Source: Maratus speciosus (Eukaryota > Arthropoda > Arachnida > Araneae > Salticidae). From it: 64,000 nt of DNA. The notes under the pieces are model-generated. The model was given only the letters and a program-made list of their open reading frames with translations, did no database searches and was not told the origin of the DNA. The stretch spans positions 199,332,559-199,396,558 of the forward strand of contig OZ010788.1 of assembly GCA_963932465.1 (NCBI GenBank). Direction: 5' to 3'. A program made the position numbers and the translations under genes. The first letter of the stretch is position 1, and the number at the start of each line of letters is the position of its first letter. Below are positions 46,313-58,299 of the stretch, in pieces.

Positions 46313-47784
46313 TTAAATATGATACGAAAACTTGGGTAAGACTTCCCTAGTTTGACTTGGGTAAAGTAAGACTTGGGTAAAAGATGTGACTTCCGATCTT
46401 TTCATGAGAACTTTCAGCACCTTTCTTGATACTTCATTAAGAATGCAGGGTGATATGATTCCACATACTTGATAGTCAGTAGTGTTAATATAGTCGATAG
46501 CACTGAAGTTCAATATTGGAATATGAAACTTTCTTATTGTTGAATACTCTATTTCCCTTACTTTAATATTCTTCGGAATCCAAGTACTCGAACATGGTTT
46601 CTTTAAGCAGTTATCATCCCTATTACTTATTTTTCTCAATGACAGATGTATGCATTTCGTTAAATAACGGGATCGACAATCTTCATTGAATCTTACTTGA
46701 AATAACGAGACAACGTAATTGTTTAAAAAAAAACAACATTTTGAGCTCCATTTTTGCAGGAAGAATCTTTCTTAATGTGAAACGACATAGGTGAATATAC
46801 TTCCATTACAAATTCAGGCATAATCCTCAGATTTTGGGAAGGAGCTCTGACTTCCAATGTACAATCTAAGTAGTCGATTGCCAATTGTCTAGAGTGAGAC
46901 ATTCTACATGGAATGTGATTTATCAGATTTAAGGAGCATTGGCCAGATGAAAATGCTTGACACATGTCGTGAAAATAATTTTGGTCTGTACTTAACTCTC
47001 CACAGTTCATTTCTGGGAGACAAGAGCATTTTTTAATTTTACAACTGTCTATTGTTCACATTGATCCAACGATTTTCCAATAGGAACAGAAAAGGCTCAT
47101 GAGCCTGTAGTTTGTCCATCAAGTTCAGAAAATTAAAGACGCAATTGCAATTCGTTTGCGTGAAGCTGGCATATTAACCACTGCAAGGAACGAGTAATCT
47201 TTGTTTAAAAAAATCTAATAGCACCATTATTTTTCCTAATGTTTGCAGTTGTTCCGACACAACCTGTAGCCATAAGTTTATCATGGTTTAAGTTGTTTTC
47301 AGTGCAATATTTTAAAATGCTTTCTGCAATATTCTTTCCCGATCCAAATGATGGTCTAATGTGTCCCAGATACAGTGAATTTGACTCTTCAGTTAGAGAT
47401 ACGTGTTTTTCTCTTACAGTTCTTCGAAGTAATCTATCTCAAATTTTACATCTCTTTTTTTTTTTTTTTATTTGAGGAATCGGATAAGCTTCTGGTATTC
47501 AAAAAAAAGTTGTCTATCATTTGAGCAATATGCCTCTTAGAAACTACAATAATTTATGCTTTCTTCCAAATTTCTGCGATCTTTTCTCTTAAGATTTTAA
47601 TTACCTCTGACTTTGGTGGATCATTATCATTCCTTTTGTGTTTTAATTGTTGTCTTGTATAAAAATAATATTTTATAATTGTTGGCAAAACAGCTTTATT
47701 TAGTTTGCAAGGAGCACCAAATAGGGGATATTTCACTGCACTTCTAGTAATGGTAAACTTCGATTTGCTTCCACACGCATTCAT
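46313..47784 (-). pseudogene. Degenerate protein of an unclassified arthropod transposon family
   Basis: Read on the minus strand from 47784: MNACGSKSKFTITRSAVKYP and KSEVIKILREKIAEIWKKA; then, after breaks, YLGHIRPSFGSGKNIAES, KLMATGCVGTTANI, SLQWLICQLHANEL, LDGQTTGS and VPIGKSL; then GELSTDQNYFHDMCQAFSSG, CRMSHSRQLAIDYLDCTLEV; and finally IRKFHIPILNFSAIDYINT. This block order fits, from memory, a family of uncharacterised proteins common in arthropod genomes and thought to be transposon-encoded; I cannot name a superfamily. Several stops and frameshifts (for example near 47205 and 47090) make it non-functional. It is the only coding content of the surrounding TIR element and is probably its transposase. 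Confidence 0.6.
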
Positions 47785-48104
47785 TTAAAAATGACTTTAA
47801 AAATGAGAACAAACAATTTTTAAAACATCTGAAACATTTTAAATATTTTAAATTAAAGACTTAAAGTTTAAAAATAATAAAGAGAATTACACTAAATATT
47901 TTAAATGTAAAAATGTCAAACGAGATTACTAAAAAACCTTATAAATGTACAATATATGATAAGAACCCATTGCCTGAAAGAATGAAATTATAAATGTCCT
48001 GTTAGAGCCCTGAAAGACTTTTTCAAATTTCATGAAATTTTGCAGGTATTTTAGTGGTACTGAAAGGCAACTTTTGGCTGCTATCCAAAATCAGAATTCC
48101 AACT

Positions 48105-48354
48105 TGTTATAGCCTTACCAAATCAGAATTAGTAGCGATCTATGTTAATAGATGGCAGCACTACACAGTCTGAATTGTGAAAGCTTTGCACGTAGCCGAG
48201 GATATTCTGCGCAGTGGTAAAATGTGACTTGTTCTGATAGCTGCTCTTGAGCGGCTTTTGTACATATGTAAAATAAACTATAAGTAATCTTATAGTTATG
48301 CTTTCTTCCTTAGTTAAGAGTAATTAGTTATAATAAGAGATCGGCGATATAATA
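48105..48354 (+). repeat. gypsy 5' LTR (250 bp) and adjacent primer site
   Basis: It starts TGTTATAGCC and ends GGCGATATAATA. AATAAA occurs at about 48272. TGGCGACGAAAAT follows at about 48356, the usual gypsy-type primer-binding site position. Confidence 0.9.
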
Positions 48355-48450
48355 GTGGCGACGAAAATGGGATTTAACCCAAATTAAAATGCAGTGAATT
48401 TTTTTTTTTGTTTTTGTTTTGAAAGAGAAAAAGAAAAAGTGGCACGGAAA

Positions 48451-49182
48451 ATGGCCGATAAAGAAATAATTTCTCTGGGACGCTTGGAAGAATATAATGC
48501 AAATGTTCCTTGGACTATTTACGTCGAGAAAATTGATTTTTATTTCTCAACGAATAGCATAAAAAATGATGATATGAAGAAGAATATTTTATTAAGTTCT
48601 GTGGGAACAACAACGTTTGCTATTTTACGAGATATTATTGTTCCGAATACGCTGAAAGAAATCAGTTACGAGGATCTTTTAAAGAAAGCTAAGGATCATT
48701 TTTCACCACGCCCTAGTGAAATTGTCGAACGATTTAAGTTCCAGAAACGACTAAGGAAGCAAGGAGAGAACATAGCCGATTTCGTACGAGATTTGCGTCG
48801 GTTATCCGAACACTGCAACTTCGGAAATAAGCTTAATGATCGCCTGCGTGATCAGTTGGTGTTTGGCATCCAAGATGAAAAGATGCAGCAGAAATTACTG
48901 GATTCTAGAGACTTAACGTTCCAAACAGCGATGGAAATAGCTGAGTCATTTGAGATAGCTGAGGCTGGAGTGAAATCCCTACACATCGGAGATACTACGA
49001 CTGTCAATCAAGTTCTAAAGGAGAGAAATCGAAAGTGGAGACGTCCGCTCATGCACCTAAGCCTAAAGAAGATAAATTCGCGCCTGAGAAACCGTGTTAT
49101 AGATGTTCTAAAAATCATAACCCCAAGTTATGCCCTTTTAAATCTGCAGAATGCTATTTCTGCCATCGATTGGGGCATTTAA
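48451..49182 (+). pseudogene. gypsy Gag
   Basis: The likely start is MADKEIISLGRLEEY at 48451 rather than the upstream ATG at 48394, because similarity begins there. The retrotransposon Gag core is visible: NVPWTIYVEKIDFYFSTN, LLSSVGTTTFAILRDI, LKKAKDHFSPRPSEI, FKFQKRLRKQGENIADFVRD, LRDQLVFGIQDEKMQQKLL. The reading frame is lost at about 49020, just before the zinc knuckles, which read in another frame. It forms the particle and packages element RNA in the cytoplasm. Confidence 0.9.
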
Positions 49183-49430
49183 AAATTTGTTGTCGTAACA
49201 AAAAATTTGGAATGAAAAGTGAGAAACCTTTTAAGAACAGAAAAATTAAAACTGTTCAGGAAGAATATTGTTTAAATTTTATGGACGACAACTCCAATAA
49301 TCTGTCGTGGGTAAAATCGGTTAAAATAAATGATGTAAATATACAATTTAAAATTGATAGCGGTGCGGCTCATACGATTGTAAGTAAAAGTGTTGCTCAC
49401 AAATTGTTCTCAGGGGTAAACTGCCTTTAA
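49035..49430 (+). pseudogene. gypsy zinc knuckles and protease
   Basis: Two knuckles, CYRCSKNHNPKLC and CYFCHRLGHLKICC, are followed by an aspartic protease with active site DSGAAHT (near 49357). The frame ends at a stop at about 49430; further frameshifts between 49415 and 49500 separate it from RT. Whether the gag-to-protease shift is a programmed -1 site or damage cannot be decided here; damage is likelier. Confidence 0.85.
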
Positions 49431-49620
49431 TTAAATCTAATATTAAGCTACAAACTTATACTAAAGACTCTTTAACTGTTTTGGGGAATTAAAAGTAAAT
49501 GCTGTTGTTAATGAATACTGTATTCCTGATTTAAGAATATTAGTTATTAAAAAGGAGGGTCCGAGTCTAATCGGAAAAACTTGGTTAAAAGCATCAAAAT
49601 TATATTGGCCTAATATAAAT

Positions 49621-52482
49621 ATGATTAAAAGCATTTCGAAAGATGATTTAATTAGAAATTTTCCTAATGTTTTTGCTGACGGGATCGGAACAATCAAGGG
49701 TCCTCCCACGTCAATAAAATTGAAAAAAGATGCAAAACCAGTTTTTCTTAAGTCTCGACCTGTTCCTTTTGCTTTAAGGAAAGCTACTGATGTTGAATTG
49801 GAACGGTTAACTAATGAGGGTATTTTGAAACCTGTTGATCATTCAGAATGGGCTAGGCCTATAGTAATTGTTCCTAAGCCTAATGGTTCTGTTAGAATAT
49901 GTGGTGATTATAGAGTAACAGTAAATGCTAATACTGAAAATGATAACTATCCTTTTCCTAGAATGGAAGAATTATTTTCTAAATTGTCAGGTGGTAAATT
50001 TTTTACTGTTTTTGATTTAAAAGATGAATATTTACAACAACCTGTAGATAATGAAAGCAGTAAGATTTTGACTATAAATACACATAAAGGTTTATTCAAT
50101 GTGTTACGATTAGCATTTGGGGTAAAATGTGCTCCTGGTATGTTCCAAAGAAAAATTGAACATTTTTAAAAAAAATTTGAATATGTTGGTGTATTTTTAG
50201 ATGATGTTATCATTAGTGCTAGTAATGAATCAGAACATTCTGAAAGAGTTGAAAATGTTCTGAAATGCTTTTCTGAGCATGGTATAAGATTAAATAAGGA
50301 AAAATTAAAATTTATGGTTTCGGAAGTTTCGTACTTAGGACTTAAAATATCTCAGGAAGGAATTAGACCTATTCCAGAAAAAGTTAATGCTATTTTGAAT
50401 GCTCTTATTCCAAATAATGTGTCACAATTGCGTTCATTTTTAGGCTTAATTTCTTATTATAGAAACTTCCTGCCTAATATTTCAGATGTCTTAGAATCTT
50501 TACATAGATTATTAGATAATAATGTAAAGTGGACATGGTCAGAAAAGCAAGAAAAAGCGTTTCAAAAAGTTAAACAATTATTATGTACATCTCCTGTTAT
50601 AGAATTATATGATGTAAACAAAGATATAGTTTTAAACTGTGATGCTTCTGCATATGGCATAGGGTCAGTTTTAAGCCACATTGTTGAGTGTAAAGAGAAA
50701 TCTATTGCTTATGCTTCGAGAACTTTAAATAAAACTGAAAGGAATTATGCTATGATTGATAAAGAAGCTTTATCTGTAATGTTTGGTGTCACTAAATTTC
50801 ATCAATATTTAGCTGGAAAAAAATTTAAAATTATAACAGATCATAAACCTTTAATTAGATTGTTTGATCCTGTTAAAAAGGTACCTGATACATTATCACC
50901 TAGAATGCTGAGATGGTCATTAATGTTAGCTGGTTATGATTATACAATTGAGTATCGCGAGGGTAAAAATAATAAAAATGCTGACGCATTAAGTAGATTA
51001 CCTCTCCCAGAAACTGTAAATGTAGTGAGTAATCCTGCGGAAATAATGTTTGTTTCAAATAATGATAATTGGCCTGTTACTTCTAAAACTATTGCAAAGT
51101 GGACAACTGAAAATCCTGTAACTAAACAAATTTTAGAATGGGTGTTACATGGGTGGCCGCGAAAGCTTAAACAAGAAGAATATCAACCATATTTTCGTAG
51201 AAGGGAGGAAATTTCCTGTCTAGAAAATTGTCTATTGTGGGGACATAGAGTGATCATTCCAGAGGAAGGTCGTGAATATATATTAAAATTACTACATTCC
51301 GTTCATCAGGGTATATCGAGCATGAAAGCGAAAGCTAGGGGGGTAGTTTGGTGGCCAAATATGGATAAAGAAATTGAACAAATGGTAAATTCTTGTAATA
51401 GATGTCAGATGTTTGCGAGGGATTGTCCCAAAATGGAACCCTTCAAATGGAAATCTGAACTGCCCTGGGAAAGGATCCATATAGATCCTGCCGGTCCTTT
51501 TGAAGGTAAAATGTTTTTAATAGTAGTCGATTCTTATACTAAATGGTTGGAAGTAGAGGTAGTACCCAGGTCTGATAGTAAAACTACAATTAAGGTATTA
51601 AGGAGAAGTTTTCTTACATTTGGATTACCTGTTGAATTGGTCAGTGATAATGGTCCCGTGTTCACAAGTGATGAATTTGAGGAATTTCTTAAAAATAATG
51701 GAATTAAGCATACGCCTATTCCACCTTATCATCCGTCTTCGAACGGACAAGCGGAAAGGTATGTGCAAACTGTGAAAAATTGTCTTAAAAAGCTAGATAA
51801 AAGTGACATAACATTGTCAATTTCACGATTTTTGTTAGAAAATCATTCCACTCCTCATTCGGTAACTGGTAAAACTCCTGCTGAATTAATGGTTGGAAGG
51901 CCAGTTCGAACAGCCCTTCACTTGGTATTACCGTCAAAACCTAAAATACAGCAACCCCTTCACAAATATAAGCTTCATGATTTAGTTTTTGTTAAAAACT
52001 TTGGAAAAGGGGAGAAATGGGTAAAAGGAAAAATTATGAAATTATTGGGGAGTAGATGGGTTTTAGTAAATAGATGTGACGGAATAATGTGTAAACGTCA
52101 CGTTGATCAGTTGAGACGAAATAGAGAGATAAGTTATGAAATACCAGGGAGAGATGTAGAGATGAATCGAAATGATAAATTAATCTCAGACAAAATTGAA
52201 AATATGGGACATAGTGGTAAAAATTACATTGATTATGATAGGTATGAAAGGGTTAACCAAAACCATTTTTCGGGTATTAATGGAAAAATAAAAGAACAGC
52301 TTAATAATGATAATACGATAGAGCCAAGCCAATCTCTGCCTTCGCATGGTGTTGTAACAGGTACAGTTGTGAGTAATAAAAATGATGTTACGACAGATAA
52401 AACTGTAAAAGACAATTTGACTAAAAACAATGACGAGGACTGTAAGAAAAGTGCTCCAGTTCGAAGAAGTCAAAGAGCATGA
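49621..52482 (+). pseudogene. gypsy Pol: RT, RNase H, integrase; one nonsense codon
   Basis: One frame throughout except a TAA at 50167-50169 inside RT. RT: NEGILKPVDHSEWARPIVIV, VRICGDYR, FFTVFDLKDEYLQQ, and VFLDDVIIS with the catalytic Asp pair. RNase H: LNCDASAYG, YAMIDKEALSV and ITDHKPL give the Asp-Glu-Asp set, ending NADALSRL. Integrase: an HX3H and CX2C zinc site (LLHSVHQ, CNRCQM), then a DD35E core at residues 391, 445 and 481 counted from 50314 (HIDPAG, SDNGPVF, NGQAERY). The tail is lysine-rich and ends RRSQRA. Upstream coding (GPSLIGKTWLKAS near 49570) shows Pol extends 5' of the first ATG. Confidence 0.92.
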
Positions 52483-52506
52483 TTACCTGTAGTTCGTTTG
52501 AACTAT

Positions 52507-52517
52507 GAGGGGAGGGG
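52507..52517 (+). other. gypsy polypurine tract
   Basis: GAGGGGAGGGG immediately before the 3' LTR, the plus-strand primer position. Confidence 0.85.
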
Positions 52518-52768
52518 TGTTATATCCCTACCAAATCAGAATTAGTAGTGATCTATGTTAATAGATGGCAGCACTACACAGTCTGAATTGTGAAGGCTTT
52601 GCACGTAGCCTAGGATATTCTGCGCAGTTGTAAAATGTGACTTGTTCTGATAGCTGCACTTGAGCGGCTTTTGTACATATGTAAAATAAACTATAAGTAG
52701 TCTTATAGTTATGCTTTTTTTTCTTAGTTAAGAGTAATTAGTTATAATAAGAGATCGGCGATATAATA
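52518..52768 (+). repeat. gypsy 3' LTR (251 bp)
   Basis: It starts TGTTATATCC and ends GGCGATATAATA. It differs from the 5' LTR at about eight positions. Confidence 0.9.
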
Positions 52769-53048
52769 CAACTTTCGTTTTTTCACTCCACCCTACTGTA
52801 CACTATAATGTAAATTTTGTACTGAAAAGTGCTAATATTGATCGGAAAGAGTTGGTGCTATTAAAATTGACACACATAAATTGATTAATTTGTTATTTGA
52901 AATATCATTATATTCATTTGTACATTTTATTTTGTTATTTGAAATTATCAACATATATGCACTTTGTGCATTGATTAATGTTTATTTAAAATATCCATGT
53001 AGTACCTGAAAATTGAATAGTTTGTTTTATACCCTCACTACTAACAAA

Positions 53049-56000
53049 TTAGAATGTCAGATATCTGCACAATTCTTTTGAACTTGACGCAACTCTATCT
53101 ATTATCTTATCACAATCGTAATCAAAAGATAATTCAACACTGACTAGGTTAAAATCATCTAACAGTTCTTGTCCTAGAGATGAACGTTTGCAGTACTTTA
53201 TAATTTTAAGTGTTGAGAACATTCGGTCATAAGGCACTTCAGTGAATGATAAAATCAATATGTGCTTATAAGCTTGGACAGGTACAGTCGTGGTAAAAAA
53301 AAAGTAAACACCCCCTACTAACTCCACAGCAAATTATCGTAGAAGAAAGTTACTGGTACCAGACGATTGGAAATAAAGTCTGCTTTTAAATGATGCATAT
53401 AAAATATGCTTTTGGGGCCATCTACATATTAAAACGAACCCAGACTTCATTTTTTTCAATGGCAATACCCAATATTAACAAGATATTTCAAAACTTCGGT
53501 TCAAACTATGCCTAGACACCAAATTTCAAGTCATTTGAATAATAAGTTCTTGAATTATAAGCATTCAAAATTTAATGCTTCTAATGTTAAATTACATTTT
53601 TATATTTTCATTTATATCTCCTGAAATTATACCCCTAATATGCTAATTTTTTGTGCAGCAATAATACTAATATACCCAAACATAAATACGTTGAATTTGC
53701 AATTTTCATAATTTTATGATATGAATTATGAAATTAATATTACAGAAAATTATGAATTGCAACCTACAATTTTTTTGATGGATTTAGATTTATTACGTCC
53801 AGCTTTATGGAAATCCAAAATTTCACATTTTTCTTCCAAGTAGTTTTCAAATTATGCTTAAAAAACGATAAAATGATTATTTAAGGGGCCATCTATGATA
53901 GACGTGACTAGATATTTTGAAATTTCTTCTACTGTCCTGTAATTTAGCAGTCTTCAATGACTGCTTGAGTAGTGCTTAAGATACCTTGATCAAGAAGGAG
54001 GCTCTCTCGGCCAACAATCGAGTACCGAACTTCAATTTGGATACAGCCCCTAAAATACGCTCGTTTTAAAATAATTAATTTCTCGAAAACTTATCGTACG
54101 GATTACATAAAAATTTGCTTTTAGGATAATTGAAGGGTGTAGAGTTCATTTATGCTGTCAGAATTATGTACTGCTATTGAAAAAACAAAGGTATGGTTCG
54201 TTTTAATATGTAGAGGGCCCCCTAAACAAATTTTACATACATCATTTAAAAGTAGACTTTATTTTCAATCGTTCGGTACCAGTAACTTTCTTCTACGCTA
54301 ATTTGTTGAGGAGTTAGTAGGGGGTGTTAACTTTTTTTTTTCCACGACTGTGCCTATAAGCTTATAAAGTTGGAAAAATACGACCATAGGCATTAAACTC
54401 GCACAATAATTCTAATGCACAAGCTAGAACTATGCATTTTTTATATTTCTTGTTAACTTTACAGCGATTCTCAATATCTTAAATGAGTCCTTCAAAATCG
54501 ATCGTTTCTTTGCTGTAAGCGGCTGAGAGCTCGCTACCTCGAAATTGTTGCTGCAATAGCGACTGATTATAATCAGCATAGTGCCGGGATAATTGCAACA
54601 ACAATCTTCTAATGTATTTTTTCTTGACTTTCGCCAAGCGAGACAGAATACTAAGAGCCTCTTCAAACAGTTCATTTAACAATTTACCCTCACTGAAGAG
54701 GCAAGGATTGAACCAGACAATTTCTTTCATGGCAAGTCATTTCCAGTAAATGAGGATGTGAGTTTCAAAATTCGCCTTATCCAAAATTTTAAAAATCGAG
54801 TTTTCTCTTGTCAATATATTCTATTGGTGAATCTGTATCTTAAAAACCTTACAATCTGAAAAAAAAACTAGTTTTGTCGTGTATTTCAGACCTTGTTAAA
54901 TCTTGTTTTACAATGAAAACCAATGGACGCATTCTAGAGTTTTTTCGCGATATCCCAAAACTTGATTTTCTGGATAACGTGAGTTTTGAAACTCACGCAC
55001 TCAAATCTTATATTCAACTGCTGAATAAGTGTGTCTAAGATGACATTATAAACGTTTGCCTGAAGTACTTCTGATGGTGATCCGATAATATTTCTTGCCT
55101 CATCCTGGAAATATTCACCACATGAACGTTTCGCTATAGATATTCTCTTTTCCGGTAGGAAACTCTAAATTTCAATGGTGCATTTCTTTTCCATTAGTTG
55201 CTTCTGAGGATTTTCCGCAAATTCAGAAGTATTTTGCAGAACCATATCAAAATTATTTCTTTTGTGTAGCAGATTGGATTTTAGGGTTTAGATTTTGTTC
55301 ACAGCAGTTAAGGCTGTTCTCAAATCCCTTTCTGACATCAGGTTTAATTTATTTTTGTTCGAAAATGCATGAAACTAGCTGGTGGTGTTGTTCAGAAACT
55401 ATGTAATGGAGCTGTTTTTTCCATTTTTTTGCAAACGCAATAGATCTTTCAGAAAAGAGTGTCAAAATGGACGTTTTGAACCGAGTTTCCGCGCGAAGGA
55501 AGAAAGAGACTCAAGAGCGGGCGAAAAACGGGTTTGTCACGTGATCAAAATTCCTTATAACTCAATAGGTAATGGATGGATCAAAAAATGAAAAAATCAG
55601 TTCAATTCGAAATCGCTTTCATGGCCAGGCTTTCCAATTTTATACCTTTCCGTTCAAAAATGAGTTTGTAAGTGCGTCAAAACGTTTTTCGCTTGTTGAG
55701 CAGAGCAGTTAAGAACAGGATTAAGTAGTCCAGGCCGTTCATCTGCAGATACGTCGATGCGGGCGTAAGTATTCAATAGGTCGCTGAAAATTGTTGCAAT
55801 TAATATATAATGAAACTTGCACCAATTATCAATCAGTGATCTTGCCGAAAAATATACTTGTGACGGGAAATCGTGCATATCGGTGATACCTGGTACAGGC
55901 ATTTAAGCAATGTTAAAAAATTATGTCGATCTCTAAAAGATTTTGAAGATCCATCAAACATCCTATTAAGTGTTCATCTTTACTCCACCAGCTCGTAGCG

Positions 56001-56425
56001 TTTACTTTTTGTAATCGGCGAAGAAGTTTATTTTCACCTACAGACTCCTTATTCACTGAAGTCCATACTTTCATTTTCATTATATGACTCTGAGCTAAAC
56101 ATGGTTGTAGCTTGGATTAAATTCAAGCAGTCCGTTGTCACTTTGTAACACACTGTTGCGTCTGTCAGGACCAGACCAAATTTAGCACATGTGCATGTGC
56201 ATATCAATGCAAATGCTGTATATCTGGATTGTCTTTTTTCAGTTGCTCCTGCAAACCTTTATCTCTCCCAATCATATCTGCTGCATTATCAAAAGAAGTG
56301 CCAACTATTTGTGAAGAAGGGCGTTTAAACTTTTTAAGTTCTTTTTTTACTTGGAGATACAAGGCATCCCCTGTTTTTTTTTTGAGGGATTTTTTTTTTT
56401 TTTGGGGGGGGGGGGCATCAATCAC
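53049..56425 (-). pseudogene. hAT transposase remnants
   Basis: Minus-strand pieces in order from 56425: IVGTSFDNAADMIGRDKGLQ with KKDNPDIQHLH, the hAT block around the second catalytic Asp; a piece near 55990 (QKVNATSWWSKDEHLIGCLM) resembling the L..TRW block; a helical piece at 54730-54479 (FEEALSILSRLAKVKKKYI); and at 53327-53049 the C-terminal dimerisation block (YDRMFSTLKIIKYCKRSSLG, DKIIDRVASSSKELCRYL). Numerous stops and frameshifts occur, and a 1.07-kb foldback element lies within it. Orientation and position fit the CAGGGAGCGGACTGGCCC element in which it lies. Confidence 0.75.
53284..54351. mobile_element. 1.07-kb inverted-repeat element inside the hAT transposase
   Basis: The ends ACAGTCGTGG-AAAAAAA and ACACCCCCTACTAACTCC are mirrored on the right. 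Arms extend about 165 bp, including AGAAGAAAGTTACTGGTACC and a GGGCCATCTACATATTAAAA block. CAGTCGTGG ends are common on Tc1/mariner-type MITEs. TA duplication is imperfect. Confidence 0.75.
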
Positions 56426-57014
56426 TTTTAAAACTAACCTTCACTTTACCATACTGCACATAACGAACACAAAGTGCCAACTGCTACATTACCGATATAT
56501 ATTGTGTTAAATCTACTTCAATACAAAATGAACCTGACTGTTTTACTTCATCTGAAATGTTTATTTGGACATGAATGGTGAGATGAGCAATTAACTTATT
56601 TATAAATGACTTGAACAAGAATGTAATGAACGAATCTCTTCCATGCCTTTCAGGATTTTAATTTTGTTCTTCTTTCTAATCTATTCTAGCCTTCTTCCTA
56701 CTTTCTAAAGATATTCTTTCTTGACTCCTCTTGATAGCCTGTGGAAAAAAACCTTGCAAATTTTGATCATATTTACATAGCAGCATTGCCAATTCTAAAA
56801 AGTTGCCGTGTTAAAAATCTCTATTATTCAAGTCTGCTGCTGCTTCTTCTGGTTTTTCTCAATAAGCTAATCCCTGCCTCCCAAGATCCTTGATCTGTAA
56901 ATTATCCCTAGATATGTAAACAAATCCTTGCCTATCTTTTTTTACTATGCAAATATCAGCAGGCAGACCCATACCACTGAACAATTTCACACCCTTCACT
57001 GACCCTATCGTCGC

Positions 57015-57257
57015 CTCAGAGCAACAGTAGGACATCTAGTAATAATGGAAAATGAGATGTCTGACTTACTGCTATGAAATACCGTGTCTGCATCCAGTAA
57101 AACTGTAGGGAATTTTTATAAAACACATCTGAGATATAATATTAAACATAACTTTGTGTTTCATAAGCTGTGCCACTAGATGAAACACAGTTTCTCATAG
57201 CAGTAAGTCAGACATATCACTTTTTATTATTACAAGATGTCCTACTGTTGCTCTGAA
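57015..57257. mobile_element. 243-bp inverted-repeat (MITE-like) element
   Basis: About 70-bp arms with CAGAGCAACAGTAGGACATC on the left and its complement on the right, plus GTCTGACTTACTGCTATGA and its complement. Confidence 0.75.
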
Positions 57258-57512
57258 GTGTGATTTTTACTTAATCCCCTTTCTCTCGGCTCCTACACAA
57301 AATGAGTAATTTGCACAGATCTTCCAGAGATTGCTGATGGTAAAGGGAAAAGAGAAATTAGGACTTACCCCATCTAAAGAAAAGGAAAAGATAATTTGAG
57401 TTTCATATATTTTTTTAAATGTTATTGAAAATAAATGAAAAACTCAAATTTATTATTTTTTTTTGGCCCACCCCGTGATCGCGGATAGCGGGATGGGCCA
57501 GTCCGCTCCCTG

Positions 57513-58263
57513 CAAGCATAAGTTCTTGAGATAGAGCTATTTCGGAAATCACAAAAAACAGCCTAGCAGCGACACCTGTTGAGCGATTTACACCAAAATG
57601 AATAAAATATCAATCCATGTCAAGGACTAACTTATTCTGAAGTTTGATGAAAATTCGTGCGTTAGTTCTTCAGATACACCTATAGTGGAAATCCTAAAAA
57701 ATACAGCATAGCAGCGCCACCTGTTGAGCGATTAACACCAAAATGTATAAAATGTCATTTACGTCAAGGAGTAACTAATTCTGAAGTTTGATGAAAATTC
57801 GTGCATTAGTTATTAAGATACAGCTATTGCGTAAATCGTAAAAAATGCAGTATAGCAGCGCCACCTGTAGAGCGATTTACACCAAAATGTATAGAACTTC
57901 AATACATGTGAAGGACTAACTGAATCTGAAGTTTGATGAAAATCGTGCATTACTTCTGGAGATTGAACTATTGCGAAATCGAGAAAAATGCTGGATAGCA
58001 GCGCCACCTGCTGAGCAATTTACACCAAAATCTAAACAGCACCAATTTATATCAGGGACTAACTGAATATAAATTTTTATTAAATTCCGTGCATTAGTTC
58101 TTGAGATAGAGCGCCCACGAAATTTGTGTCACATACAGACAGACTCACAGACAGACATTTTGTAAAAATACGTTTTTCGGAATCTCTGACCCCTAAAACG
58201 TGTAAATCCGACGAAAATTTTTACGAATCTAATACTTTCTTCTTGTAAAGATAGAAGAAAGTA
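57513..58263 (-). repeat. R1 copy 3, right part
   Basis: It continues the copy broken at 41778. Monomers follow at ~147-bp spacing, then TGTGTCACATACAGACAGAC, the TTCGG/CCCCTAAAACGTGTAAAT block, and the terminal hairpin ending at about 58263. Confidence 0.85.
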
Positions 58264-58299
58264 AAAAGGATTCCACCAAAAAGAATAGATAAAAATAAC

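Larger units (their letters stand above)
48100..52773 (+). mobile_element. Ty3/gypsy retrotransposon with both LTRs
   Basis: LTRs at 48105-48354 and 52518-52768 are about 97 percent identical by eye. A perfect 5-bp duplication CAACT flanks the element (48100-48104 and 52769-52773). Order: LTR, primer site, gag, protease, RT, RNase H, integrase, polypurine tract, LTR. There is no envelope ORF. Overall 4.66 kb, normal for the K02A2.6-like gypsy class. Point lesions make it non-autonomous. Confidence 0.95.
44075..52793. mobile_element. TIR element with TAGGGTGGAGTGAAAA ends, unclassified family
   Basis: The left end is TAGGGTGGAGTGAAAA (from about 44075); the right end is TTTTTTCACTCCACCCTA at 52776-52793. 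Subterminal GTTGCCTTTTGGCAC (44134) recurs inverted as CTGAAAGGCAACTTTTGG (about 48060). CTGTAC occurs just outside both ends, suggesting a 5-6 bp duplication. Removing the Tc1 copy (44225-45776) and gypsy copy (48105-52768 plus one CAACT) leaves about 2.5 kb whose only coding remains are on the minus strand at 46313-47784. Confidence 0.7.
41779..57512. mobile_element. 15.7-kb nested hAT element
   Basis: Ends CAGGTGCGGACT (41779) and complement of CAGGGAGCGGACTGGCCC (ending 57512) interrupt an R1 monomer. The flanks CTAAGCAT and CAAGCATA agree with a slightly eroded target duplication. hAT transposase remnants lie on the minus strand in the right third. Its unusual length comes from later insertions: a TTAA MITE, a TA-flanked element, a TIR element with its own Tc1 and gypsy copies, and a foldback element within the transposase. 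Confidence 0.8.

Noticed and set aside
52186..52473. Minus-strand ORFs inside gypsy Pol
   Set aside because: Shadows of the plus-strand Pol frame.
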